Shown: positions 7,008-13,721 of the stretch, in pieces | Numbering within the stretch: position 1 is the first letter of the stretch | How the letters are laid out: each line of letters starts with the position of its first letter | Source: Comamonadaceae bacterium | GTDB lineage: Bacteria > Pseudomonadota > Gammaproteobacteria > Burkholderiales > Burkholderiaceae_C | Assembly (NCBI GenBank): GCA_947458305.1 | Contig: CANGZO010000023.1 | Span: 1-15,809 of the forward strand | Length of the DNA: 15,809 nucleotides | Reading direction: 5' to 3' | Notes under the pieces: model-generated | What the model was told of the DNA's origin: nothing | What the model saw: the letters and a program-made list of their open reading frames with translations, nothing else | The model's database searches: none | Program-made: the position numbers and the translations under genes

Positions 7008-8021
7008 ATGTCCAAAAAACCCGCCAAAGCCCCCGTCAAAGCATTCGCCAGCCAGGCCGACTTGACCGAGAAAAAGATCACTTTCGAGCAACTCAGCCCC
7101 CACTGCTGGGCCTACACCGCTGAAGGTGACCCCAATTCGGGCGTGATCATCGGGGACCGTTTCATCATGGTCAGCGACGCCACCGCGACGCCTGACATGG
7201 CGAAAGACCTGATCAAGAAGATCCGCACCGTCAGCGACCTGCCCATCAAATACGTGCTGCTGACCCATTACCACGCGGTGCGTGTTTTGGGCGCTTACGC
7301 CTACGCCGACGAAGGCGCGACCGAAATCATTGCCAGCGAAGGCACTTTGGGTCTGATCAAAGAGCGCGGCGCGCAAGACATGAAGAGCGAGATGGAGCGC
7401 TTTCCCCGCCTGTTCCGTGGTGCTGACAGCGTGCCTGGTCTGACCTGGCCGACCATGGTGGTGGGCGGTGGTAACCCCACCAAGGGCGAAGTGCCCGGCA
7501 AGCTCAGCATCAACCTGGGTGGCGTGGTGGTGCAAATCTGGCATCCAGGCCCCGGCCACACCCGGGGTGACACGATTGCCTGGGTTGAAGAAGAAAAAGT
7601 GCTCTTCTCAGGCGACTTGGTCGAGTACGAAGCCGGTGTCTACACGGGCGACGCCCAATTGGAAGAGTGGCCCGCCACACTCGAAGCCCTGCGCGATCTG
7701 AAAGCAGAATTCATCGTGCCGGGTCGTGGTGAAGCCATGAAGGGCAACGCCAACGTCAACAAGGCGCTGGACTATACCAAGCTTTGGGTCGAGACCCTCT
7801 ACAAAGCAGGCCAAGAAGCCGTGGCCGCGAAGATGGACCTCAAAGCCGCCATGGCCCATACGCGCAAGAGCATGGACCCGGTCTTTGGCCATGTGTTCAT
7901 TTATGAGCACTGCCTGCCGTTTGATGTCACCCGTGCCTACGACGAAGCCAGCGGCATCAAAAACCCCCGCATCTGGACCGCCGAGCGTGACATGGAGATG
8001 TGGAAAGCGCTGCAAAGCTGA
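7008..8021 (+). CDS. MBL-fold metallo-hydrolase-like protein with altered metal motif
   Basis: A 337-residue cytoplasmic protein of the metallo-beta-lactamase fold. The MBL core runs from about residue 25 to 245: strand segment WAYTAEGDPNSGVIIGD, motif 2 THYHAVRVLGA at 86-96, GPGHTRGD at 181-188 and LFSGDLVEYE at 199-208. Standard members have HxHxDH; here His87 and His89 remain, but the Asp and His of the second metal site are Val91 and Arg92. His184 and Asp203 are kept. The final histidine of the usual PGHG turn is Arg240 (PGRGEAM). The protein could bind one metal ion through His87, His89 and His184, with Asp203 nearby, but a binuclear site looks impossible. The C-terminal ~90 residues are a helical extension (FGHVFIYEHCLPFDVTRAYDEA). 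Substrate unknown. A TetR gene precedes it and a strong terminator follows. Confidence 0.9.
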   Translation: MSKKPAKAPVKAFASQADLTEKKITFEQLSPHCWAYTAEGDPNSGVIIGDRFIMVSDATATPDMAKDLIKKIRTVSDLPIKYVLLTHYHAVRVLGAYAYADEGATEIIASEGTLGLIKERGAQDMKSEMERFPRLFRGADSVPGLTWPTMVVGGGNPTKGEVPGKLSINLGGVVVQIWHPGPGHTRGDTIAWVEEEKVLFSGDLVEYEAGVYTGDAQLEEWPATLEALRDLKAEFIVPGRGEAMKGNANVNKALDYTKLWVETLYKAGQEAVAAKMDLKAAMAHTRKSMDPVFGHVFIYEHCLPFDVTRAYDEASGIKNPRIWTAERDMEMWKALQS

Positions 8022-8040
8022 AGCCTGACACGGCTCCATC

Positions 8041-8075
8041 AAAAACCCCGCACAGTCAGACTCGCGGGGTTTTTT
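8041..8075. terminator. Rho-independent terminator after the MBL-fold gene
   Basis: A perfect 11-bp stem, AAAAACCCCGC at 8041-8051 with GCGGGGTTTTT at 8064-8074, closes a 12-nt loop and is followed by a T. The flanking A and T runs let it work in both directions, fitting its place between the convergent MBL-fold gene and the DUF6279 lipoprotein gene. Confidence 0.92.
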
Positions 8076-8113
8076 GTTGGGCGGCCAGAGGGTGTGCTGG
8101 TCCAGCTCGGTGT

Positions 8114-8965
8114 TCAGGGCCGGGTCAGGTCTTGGATGTCCCGCTCGTAAGCGCGCAAGCGCCGAGCTACCCGCACCCGCTGCTCGGGGGTGGTGGTGTT
8201 GTGCAGCAGGGCCAGGTTCTCGCAAGCCCTTTGAGACAGGCTTTGCAGCACGGCGCGTTGCGCCGGATCTGTGGGGTTCAGCCAGCGCTGCCAAACGCCC
8301 CACAACTGGGCTTCGGCCTGGGCGGGTGTCATGCCACTTTGGGCCACGCGTTGCAGGGTGGACAGCAAGTCTTGTTGACGGCGTTGACGGTCGCGTCGGC
8401 CCCACTCGGCGGTCCAAGGCGATTGCGCCAGCTGGGCCCTGAGCAAGCCGATTTGGGCCGGGTTCAGATCACCGTAAAACGAGTTGAAACGGTTCACCGC
8501 CTTGTCCAAGCGGCGGTCCAGCCGGACTTGCGCATCGCCCTGCAACCATTCTTTTTCCCAATCTTCGTTTTTGCTTTCCCATTGGCGAGCGATGTGGCTC
8601 AGTTGCCTTGGGCCCAGCGCCAAAACGACCGGGGCCGCTTGCACCACCGCTTGGCGCATCAAGACATCCAGGCGGGCTTGGACATCGGTGGCCACGCTGC
8701 AGACCTGCTCGGCTTGCAAAGGACCGGTGGACAACTGCCCGATGCGTTGCAGCAATTCGCCATAGCCCGCCAACTCTTCGCGGCGGTGCCACTGGTAAAG
8801 CTTGTCGATGGCCTCTTTGGCCGCAGGGGTCTGAGCGCCACTGAACGACACCGTGCTGTCGAGCCACCAATAAGACAACGTGGGCAACTGCTGGTAACCG
8901 AGTTTGATGGCGCTGCAAGCGGGCAAGAGCACCAGCGCCAAAACGGCGAGGCCGAAGCGGATCAT
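8114..8965 (-). CDS. DUF6279 family lipoprotein
   Basis: A 283-residue predicted lipoprotein. Residues 1-17 are a signal peptide with lipobox LPAC, so the mature protein should be lipid-anchored at its first Cys. The opening SAIKLGYQQLPTLSYWWLD and the later long, charged, helical body with RRLDKAVNRFNSFYGDLN and a C-terminal Arg-rich region match the uncharacterised family DUF6279 found in proteobacteria; no enzymatic motif is seen. I chose the ATG at 8965 because it gives the signal peptide directly and overlaps the stop codon of the upstream P-domain lipoprotein gene as ATGA; an in-frame start nine codons upstream adds residues ahead of the signal peptide. The overlap indicates translational coupling. 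The function of the family is not known to me. Confidence 0.87.
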   Translation of the reverse strand: MIRFGLAVLALVLLPACSAIKLGYQQLPTLSYWWLDSTVSFSGAQTPAAKEAIDKLYQWHRREELAGYGELLQRIGQLSTGPLQAEQVCSVATDVQARLDVLMRQAVVQAAPVVLALGPRQLSHIARQWESKNEDWEKEWLQGDAQVRLDRRLDKAVNRFNSFYGDLNPAQIGLLRAQLAQSPWTAEWGRRDRQRRQQDLLSTLQRVAQSGMTPAQAEAQLWGVWQRWLNPTDPAQRAVLQSLSQRACENLALLHNTTTPEQRVRVARRLRAYERDIQDLTRP

Positions 8966-9477
8966 GAGTTGCCTTGAATGATCACGCGCCACTGATTCAA
9001 CGTGCCTTCGTCAAAGCGAATGAGATCTTTCACTTGAAGCTGCCACGTACCGCGGGTTGCCACTGTCGATGACAGTGACAACAAAAGATCAATGCGTTGA
9101 AATTTGTCGCCTGAGGAGCTGCATGCAGTGCTGTTTGTGATCCAGTTCCCAGACACATTAAGGGTTGTGGATGCTCCTGAGTTTGGAGGTGTCACTGACC
9201 AAGTCAAGTCTGAGGGTCTAGGATGATTCAGACAGACTTCGATAAACGCCGAAGTGACTGACCTTACTTGACAGTTTTGATTGTCCCAACTGACGGAAGT
9301 GCCTGTGGCGTTGTCATCTGGTATGCCTCTGCCAGAGGCTGCTGGGTGAGATGCCCACAATGTGGTGGAGTCGCATGTGGCCGCAATGTTTTGGGATGAA
9401 GGCGCACCACCGCCCCCGCAATTGACCAACAAAGTGGTCATGGCAAGCAAGGCGGTTGTTTTAAAAAGTGATCGCAT
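8962..9477 (-). CDS. Lipoprotein with a proprotein-convertase P-domain
   Basis: A 171-residue lipoprotein. The signal peptide (MRSLFKTTALLAMTTL) ends in lipobox LVNC, making Cys20 the lipidated residue, followed by a GGGG linker. Residues about 50-169 match the P-domain (P/Homo B) that follows subtilisin-like proteases: GRGIPDD near the start, VTSAFIEVCLNHPRPSDL with the conserved His and Asp-Leu at 74-91, a middle Leu-Asn strand, and the closing TRGTWQLQVKDLIRFDEGTLNQW at 141-163 (split motif: GTW-x-L-x-V-x-D, D-x-GTL-x-x-W). There is no protease catalytic domain, so this is a stand-alone binding or adhesion-like module at the envelope. Cysteines 35, 69, 82 and 119 could form disulfides. The region is visibly less GC-rich (about 50 percent in lines counted) than the adjacent DUF6279 gene (about 65-70 percent), hinting at different ancestry. 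It overlaps the next gene by ATGA. Confidence 0.82.
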   Translation of the reverse strand: MRSLFKTTALLAMTTLLVNCGGGGAPSSQNIAATCDSTTLWASHPAASGRGIPDDNATGTSVSWDNQNCQVRSVTSAFIEVCLNHPRPSDLTWSVTPPNSGASTTLNVSGNWITNSTACSSSGDKFQRIDLLLSLSSTVATRGTWQLQVKDLIRFDEGTLNQWRVIIQGNS

Positions 9478-9711
9478 GCAGATTTCCACAGTTAGTACAT
9501 TACTCAATTCAAATGGCTGAATACATTACCTGTTTGAAAGCTGGTCTCGAGCTCATAAGTTATCAGATTGTCCACTTTTTGCTGGTTTCAACAGTCCATA
9601 CGATTTGTCGGTGGGGAAAACCAGAGTTTCAGGCCCTTGGTCTAGACTCTGGCAATAATTCAAGACGGTTAAAAAGAGTGCATCTTTGCCCCATTTGTTA
9701 AAGAACGATCC
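9478..9711. other. Divergent intergenic region, P-domain lipoprotein / glmU
   Basis: This 234-bp, AT-richer gap must carry the promoters of the lipoprotein pair (minus) and glmU (plus). Visible elements are the direct repeat TACATTAC at 9496-9503 and 9522-9529, the dyad ATTCA-n6-TGAAT at 9507-9522, a possible promoter TTGAAA (9534-9539) with TAAGTT (9556-9561), and an inverted repeat CCAGAGT (9621-9627) / ACTCTGG (9646-9652). None is proven. Reading frames crossing the gap show no family resemblance. Confidence 0.4.
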
Positions 9712-11121
9712 ATGAGTTTGAACAATACACGCCCCATCGAAGTCGTCATCATGGCCGCTGGCAAAGGCACCCGCATGAAAAGCCGCCTGCCCAAAGTGCT
9801 GCAGCGCTTGGCGGGTGTGCCGCTGGTGCAGCATGTGCTCACTACTGCGGCGCAACTGAACGCCCGCTCGGCCGTGGTCATCACCGGCCACGGCGCTGAC
9901 CAGGTCGAGCCGCTGGTGCTGGCCCCAGGCCAAGCACTGGCCGTGCAATGCGTGCGCCAAGAGCCGCAGCTGGGCACCGGCCACGCCGTGCAGCAGGCGG
10001 TGCCCGTGCTGGCCGACGACGGTGTGGTGGTGGTCTTGTCGGGCGATGTGCCTTTGACCCAAGCCGACACGCTTCAAGCGCTGATCGCCCAATGCGACGG
10101 CAACCAGCTCGCGCTGCTCACCATCGACTTTGCCGATCCCACGGGTTATGGCCGCATCGTCCGACAGGGTGAAGCCGTGCAAGCCATCGTTGAGCACAAA
10201 GATGCCACCGAGGCGCAGCGCCAGATTCAAGAGGTGTACAGCGGCATCATGGCCGTGCCTGCCCGGCTGCTCAAAGCCTGGCTGGGCCGCATCGACAACC
10301 AAAACGCCCAAGGCGAGTACTACCTGACCGATGTGGTCAAGCTCGCAGTGGCCGATGGTGTGCCTGTGGTGGCGCACAAGATCAGCGATGCAGTCCAGGT
10401 AGCGGGTGTCAACAGCCCGGTGCAGCTGGCCGAGCTGGAGCGCGCCCACCAACTGCGCCAGGCGCATCGCCTGATGGAGCAAGGCGTGCGCCTGAAAGAC
10501 CCCGCCCGATTTGACCTTCGGGGTCAACTCGACTGCGCGCAAGACGTTGAGATCGACGTGAACTGCATCTTCGAAGGCAGTGTGTCATTGGGCGAGGGCG
10601 TGAAGATCGGCGCGAACTGCGTGATCGCCAACTGCACCATCGCCGCAGGCGCGGTCATCCACCCCTTCACCCACATCGACGGCGAAAAACTCGGCGTGAG
10701 CGTGGGCGAGGGCGCACTCATTGGCCCCTTTGCCCGCTTGCGCCCCGGGGCGCAACTGGCCGCCGAGGTGCACATTGGTAATTTTGTGGAAGTGAAAAAT
10801 TCCACCATGGCCAAGGGCGCAAAAGCCAACCACTTGGCCTATTTGGGCGATGCCACCGTGGGCGAGCGGGTGAACTATGGCGCGGGCAGCATCACCGCCA
10901 ATTACGACGGCGCCAACAAACACCGCACCGTGATCGAGGCCGACGTGCACATCGGCAGCAACTGCGTTTTGGTGGCCCCGGTCACCATCGGTGCAGGCGG
11001 CACGGTGGGCGGCGGTTCCACCATCACCAAGAGCACAGAGCCTGGGGCACTCAGCGTGGCGCGGGGCAAGCAAGTCAGCATCGCCAACTGGGCGCGGCCT
11101 GAGAAAAAGCCGAATGCCTGA
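9712..11121 (+). CDS. glmU: Bifunctional UDP-N-acetylglucosamine pyrophosphorylase / glucosamine-1-phosphate N-acetyltransferase
   Basis: A 469-residue two-domain cytoplasmic enzyme making UDP-GlcNAc from glucosamine-1-phosphate, acetyl-CoA and UTP, for peptidoglycan and LPS. The N-terminal pyrophosphorylase domain shows VVIMAAGKGTRMKSRLPKVL near residues 11-30 (uridyltransferase signature), QLGTGHAVQQA and VLSGDVPLT. A helical linker follows near residue 235. The C-terminal left-handed beta-helix acetyltransferase carries hexapeptide repeats, FARLRPGAQL, GNFVEVKNSTMAKGAKANHL and YLGDATVGERVNYGAGSITANYDG, the last including the acetyl-CoA and active-site histidine region. Length is normal (E. 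coli 456). The ATG at 9712 fits the family N-terminus, though only a weak AAAGAACGA lies upstream. The stop codon sits in an 11-bp tandem duplication. The gene is convergent with the Lrp-type regulator, 36 bp away. Confidence 0.99.
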   Translation: MSLNNTRPIEVVIMAAGKGTRMKSRLPKVLQRLAGVPLVQHVLTTAAQLNARSAVVITGHGADQVEPLVLAPGQALAVQCVRQEPQLGTGHAVQQAVPVLADDGVVVVLSGDVPLTQADTLQALIAQCDGNQLALLTIDFADPTGYGRIVRQGEAVQAIVEHKDATEAQRQIQEVYSGIMAVPARLLKAWLGRIDNQNAQGEYYLTDVVKLAVADGVPVVAHKISDAVQVAGVNSPVQLAELERAHQLRQAHRLMEQGVRLKDPARFDLRGQLDCAQDVEIDVNCIFEGSVSLGEGVKIGANCVIANCTIAAGAVIHPFTHIDGEKLGVSVGEGALIGPFARLRPGAQLAAEVHIGNFVEVKNSTMAKGAKANHLAYLGDATVGERVNYGAGSITANYDGANKHRTVIEADVHIGSNCVLVAPVTIGAGGTVGGGSTITKSTEPGALSVARGKQVSIANWARPEKKPNA

Positions 11122-11150
11122 ACCCCTTGTGAACCCCTTGTGTTGAGGGG
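11119..11150. repeat. 11-bp tandem duplication and small hairpin at the glmU stop
   Basis: TGAACCCCTTG occurs twice in direct succession at 11119-11129 and 11130-11140; the first copy contains the glmU stop codon. CCCCT at 11134-11138 pairs with AGGGG at 11146-11150 to give a short hairpin without a T run. It may weakly help termination between the convergent genes, but it is not a standard terminator. Confidence 0.55.
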
Positions 11151-11157
11151 GGCTGCG

Positions 11158-11655
11158 TTAGCCAGCAGTCGGTTGAAGCACCGGCAAAGCGGTGGTGAAT
11201 TTGGCGCGTTTGGTCGCAAAAAACGCTTTCACGTTTCGCACATTGGCGTCTTGGGTGAAAAGGGTTTGGCTGATCGTCAGGTAGTGCGGCATATCGCGGG
11301 CCTGCACCACCAGCATGAAATCCGGCCCGGGCGACACGCGCCAGCACTGCTGCACCGCATCGTGTGCCACGGCGCGTGCCTCAAAAGCGTCCAGGTGCTC
11401 GCTGCCTTGTTTGTCCAAAGACACCTCGACCAAGGCCGTGAGGCCGTGGCCCAGTGTGGCGGCGAGACGGTCGGAGCTGAGCAGGGCCACTTGGCGTTCG
11501 ACCCAGCCGCCTTCAACCAAACGCTTGACCCGGCGCAGGCAGGTGGGCGGCGAGACGTTCACCCGTTCGGCCAGCGCCACATTGCTGATGCTGGCATCGC
11601 GTTGCAGGCTGTCCAGCAGTTGCAGATCGATCGTATCGAGTTCATTGAGTTCCAT
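11158..11655 (-). CDS. Lrp/AsnC family transcriptional regulator
   Basis: A 165-residue feast/famine-type regulator. The N-terminal helix-turn-helix spans roughly residues 6-60: LDTIDLQLLDSLQRDASISN, ALAERVNVSPPTCLRRVKRL and GGWVERQVALL. The rest is the RAM ligand-binding and oligomerisation domain (HGLTALVEVSL, CWRVSPGPDFMLVVQARDM, NVRNVKAFFATKRAKFTTALP). Such proteins assemble into octamers or larger and usually sense an amino acid; the ligand here is unknown. I chose the ATG at 11655 since MELNELDTID is the usual family start; an in-frame TTG ten codons upstream lies inside the AT-rich dyad. It diverges from glmS across 137 bp and is convergent with glmU, so it sits between two genes of one pathway. 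Confidence 0.95.
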   Translation of the reverse strand: MELNELDTIDLQLLDSLQRDASISNVALAERVNVSPPTCLRRVKRLVEGGWVERQVALLSSDRLAATLGHGLTALVEVSLDKQGSEHLDAFEARAVAHDAVQQCWRVSPGPDFMLVVQARDMPHYLTISQTLFTQDANVRNVKAFFATKRAKFTTALPVLQPTAG

Positions 11656-11792
11656 AAAATGAATTTTATTGAAATAAAATTTCAATTTGGTGTATTTGTG
11701 AAATTATTCTTTAAATAAAATCAATAAATTCACGAGAAATTTCTTTTTGATCGTTCTAGCATCCAGCACATTCCCTGTTTTGGAGCTTCAGC
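11656..11792. other. AT-rich divergent control region, Lrp regulator / glmS
   Basis: This 137-bp gap is extremely AT-rich from 11656 to about 11750 compared with both flanking genes. It carries the 20-bp dyad described separately and further A/T tracts such as TTTAAATAAAAT near 11710-11721. GGAG at 11782-11785 is the glmS ribosome binding site. I find no sign of a glmS ribozyme, which belongs to Gram-positive bacteria. Confidence 0.5.
11662..11681. promoter_or_regulatory. AT-rich 20-bp dyad, candidate Lrp-type operator
   Basis: AATTTTATT and AATAAAATT are perfect 9-bp inverted arms around a central GA, beginning 7 bp upstream of the Lrp-type gene start. TGA at 11660-11662 and TCA at 11682-11684 extend the symmetry with a one-base offset. 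AT-rich dyads of about this size near the start of the regulator's own gene are typical of Lrp/AsnC autoregulation; function here is inferred. Confidence 0.5.
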
Positions 11793-13655
11793 ATGTGTGG
11801 CATCGTCGGCGCCGTCTCTTCCCGCAACATCGTTCCCATCCTGGTGCAAGGCCTGCAGCGGCTCGAATACCGTGGCTATGACTCCTGCGGCGTGGCCGTG
11901 CACGCAGCCAGCTTGAGCGGCGGCACTGGAGGCCTGCAGCGCGCCCGCAGCACCTCACGCGTGGCCGAGCTGATGGACCAGGTCACGGCCGACCACATCG
12001 AAGGCGGCACCGGCATCGCCCACACCCGCTGGGCCACGCACGGCGCGCCTGCGGTGCACAATGCGCACCCGCACTTCAGCCACGGCACAGGCGCAGCAGA
12101 CGCCAAACCGGGCAAGGTCGCCCTGGTGCACAACGGCATCATCGAAAACCACGAAGAACTGCGCGCCGCCCTGCAGTCCAAGGGTTATGTGTTTTTGAGC
12201 CAGACCGACACCGAAGTCATTGCCCACCTGGTGGACAGCGTGTACGACGGCGACTTGTTTGAGGCGGTGAAGACCGCCATCCGCCAACTGCACGGCGCCT
12301 ATGCCATTGCCGTGTTCCACAAAGACGAGCCGCAGAGGGTCATCGGCGCTCGCGCTGGTTCGCCCCTGATCTTGGGTGTGGGCCAAGCCGAAACCTTTTT
12401 GGCCAGTGACGCGATGGCGTTGGCGGGCGTGACCGACCAAATCGTGTACCTGGAAGAGGGCGACGTGGTCGACATTCAGCTGGGCAAATACTGGGTGGTG
12501 GACCGCGACCATAAAGCCGTGACCCGCGCCGTGAAAACCGTGCACGCCCACAGTGGCGCGGCAGAACTGGGACCCTACCGCCACTACATGCAAAAGGAAA
12601 TCTTCGAGCAACCGCGCGCGATTGCCGACACGCTTGAAGGCGTGGAGGGCATCACGCCCGAGCTGTTCGGCGACGGCGCGTATTCAACCTTCAAAGCCAT
12701 CGACAACGTGTTGATCTTGGCCTGCGGCACCAGCTACTACAGCGGCTGCGTGGCCAAGTACTGGATCGAGGCGATTGCCAAAGTGCCCTGTCAGGTCGAG
12801 ATCGCCAGCGAATACCGCTACCGCGAATCGGTGCCCAACCCCAACACGCTGATCGTCACCATCACCCAAAGCGGCGAGACCGCCGACACCCTGGCCGCGC
12901 TGCGCCATGCGCAAAGCTTGGGCATGACGCACACGCTCACCATTTGCAACGTGTCCACCAGCGCCATGGTGCGCGAATGCAAACACGCCTATGTGACCCG
13001 CGCAGGCGCCGAGATCGGCGTGGCCTCCACCAAGGCTTTCACGACCCAGCTGGCCGGATTGTTCTTGCTCACGTTGGCGTTGGCGCAGACCAAGGGGCGC
13101 CTCAGCGACGAAGAAGAAGCCGGGCACATCAAGGACATGCGCCACCTGCCCGCCGCGCTGCAAGCCGTTCTGGCGCTGGAGCCGCAAATCATCGCCTGGT
13201 CACAAGAATTTGCCAGCAAAGAAAACGCCTTGTTCTTGGGCCGTGGCACCCACTACCCGATCGCTCTGGAAGGCGCACTCAAGCTCAAAGAGATCACCTA
13301 TATCCACGCCGAAGCCTATGCGGCGGGTGAGTTGAAACACGGCCCCTTGGCCTTGGTGACCAGCGCCATGCCCGTGGTGACCGTGGCCCCCAACGACCAG
13401 CTGCTGGAAAAGCTCAAGAGCAATATGCAAGAAGTGCGCGCCCGTGGCGGTGTGCTCTATGTGCTGGCCGATGGCGATACGAAGATTGAAAGCAGCGAAG
13501 GCGTGAATGTGATTCGCATGCCCGAGCATTACGGTGTGCTCTCGCCCATCTTGCATGTGGTGCCGCTGCAGCTGCTGAGTTACCACACCGCTTGTGCGCG
13601 GGGGACAGATGTGGACAAGCCGAGGAATTTGGCGAAGAGTGTGACGGTGGAGTGA
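11793..13655 (+). CDS. glmS: Glutamine--fructose-6-phosphate aminotransferase (isomerizing)
   Basis: A 620-residue cytoplasmic enzyme forming glucosamine-6-phosphate from fructose-6-phosphate and glutamine, the entry step to UDP-GlcNAc. Met1 is followed directly by the catalytic Cys (MCGIVGAV), exposed after Met removal. The class II glutamine amidotransferase domain fills about residues 1-230 (RLEYRGYDSCG, HTRWATHGAP, VHNGIIENHEELR, SQTDTEVIAHL). Two SIS sugar-isomerase domains follow: the first near 295-430 (ILACGTSYYSG, ASEYRYRES, ITQSGETADTLAAL, GAEIGVASTKAFTTQL) and the second near 465-600 (FLGRGTHYPIALEGALKLKE, HAEAYAAGELKHGPLAL). It ends DKPRNLAKSVTVE as usual. Length is slightly above the E. 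coli enzyme (609). GGAG precedes the ATG by 7 bases. Regulation by the divergent Lrp-type protein is possible. Confidence 0.99.
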   Translation: MCGIVGAVSSRNIVPILVQGLQRLEYRGYDSCGVAVHAASLSGGTGGLQRARSTSRVAELMDQVTADHIEGGTGIAHTRWATHGAPAVHNAHPHFSHGTGAADAKPGKVALVHNGIIENHEELRAALQSKGYVFLSQTDTEVIAHLVDSVYDGDLFEAVKTAIRQLHGAYAIAVFHKDEPQRVIGARAGSPLILGVGQAETFLASDAMALAGVTDQIVYLEEGDVVDIQLGKYWVVDRDHKAVTRAVKTVHAHSGAAELGPYRHYMQKEIFEQPRAIADTLEGVEGITPELFGDGAYSTFKAIDNVLILACGTSYYSGCVAKYWIEAIAKVPCQVEIASEYRYRESVPNPNTLIVTITQSGETADTLAALRHAQSLGMTHTLTICNVSTSAMVRECKHAYVTRAGAEIGVASTKAFTTQLAGLFLLTLALAQTKGRLSDEEEAGHIKDMRHLPAALQAVLALEPQIIAWSQEFASKENALFLGRGTHYPIALEGALKLKEITYIHAEAYAAGELKHGPLALVTSAMPVVTVAPNDQLLEKLKSNMQEVRARGGVLYVLADGDTKIESSEGVNVIRMPEHYGVLSPILHVVPLQLLSYHTACARGTDVDKPRNLAKSVTVE

Positions 13656-13663
13656 TTGACTTC

Positions 13664-13679
13664 AAGGCTTGAATGCCTT
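13664..13679. terminator. Weak hairpin after glmS
   Basis: AAGGC at 13664-13668 and GCCTT at 13675-13679 form a 5-bp stem with a 6-nt loop, 8 bp past the glmS stop codon. There is no T run, so termination here is uncertain. TTCAAG-G-CTTGAA at 13661-13673 is an overlapping short palindrome. Confidence 0.3.
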
Positions 13680-13682
13680 AAA

Positions 13683-13721
13683 TTCATGTAAAAATTAAAT
13701 TAAAGTTAAAATTTACATGAA
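13683..13721. promoter_or_regulatory. 39-bp imperfect dyad over the start codon of the DUF4143-type ATPase gene
   Basis: TTCATGTAAA at 13683-13692 and TTTACATGAA at 13712-13721 are perfect 10-bp inverted arms; the 19-bp interior is nearly all A/T and partly continues the symmetry. The right arm contains the ATG of the downstream gene (13717-13719). It could be an operator, or at RNA level a hairpin that hides the start codon. No Shine-Dalgarno sequence is visible before that ATG. Confidence 0.5.

Noticed and set aside
7608..8417. Minus-strand frame spanning the terminator and ends of two convergent genes
   Set aside because: It crosses a strong terminator and overlaps two well-supported genes; its translation has no family features.
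9468..9701. A 77-codon plus-strand frame in the glmU upstream gap
   Set aside because: No ribosome binding site, no recognisable features, and it occupies the expected promoter region of two divergent genes.
11119..11160. Standard rho-independent terminator between glmU and the Lrp-type gene
   Set aside because: Only a 5-bp GC stem without a T run in either direction; kept as a repeat and hairpin only.
11656..11792. glmS ribozyme or riboswitch upstream of glmS
   Set aside because: The region is too short and AT-rich, lacks the conserved ribozyme core, and that element is confined to Gram-positive bacteria.
11955..12611. Long minus-strand open frame inside glmS
   Set aside because: It is a codon-composition shadow of glmS with low-complexity residues (Val, Gly, His, Gln) and no recognisable domain.
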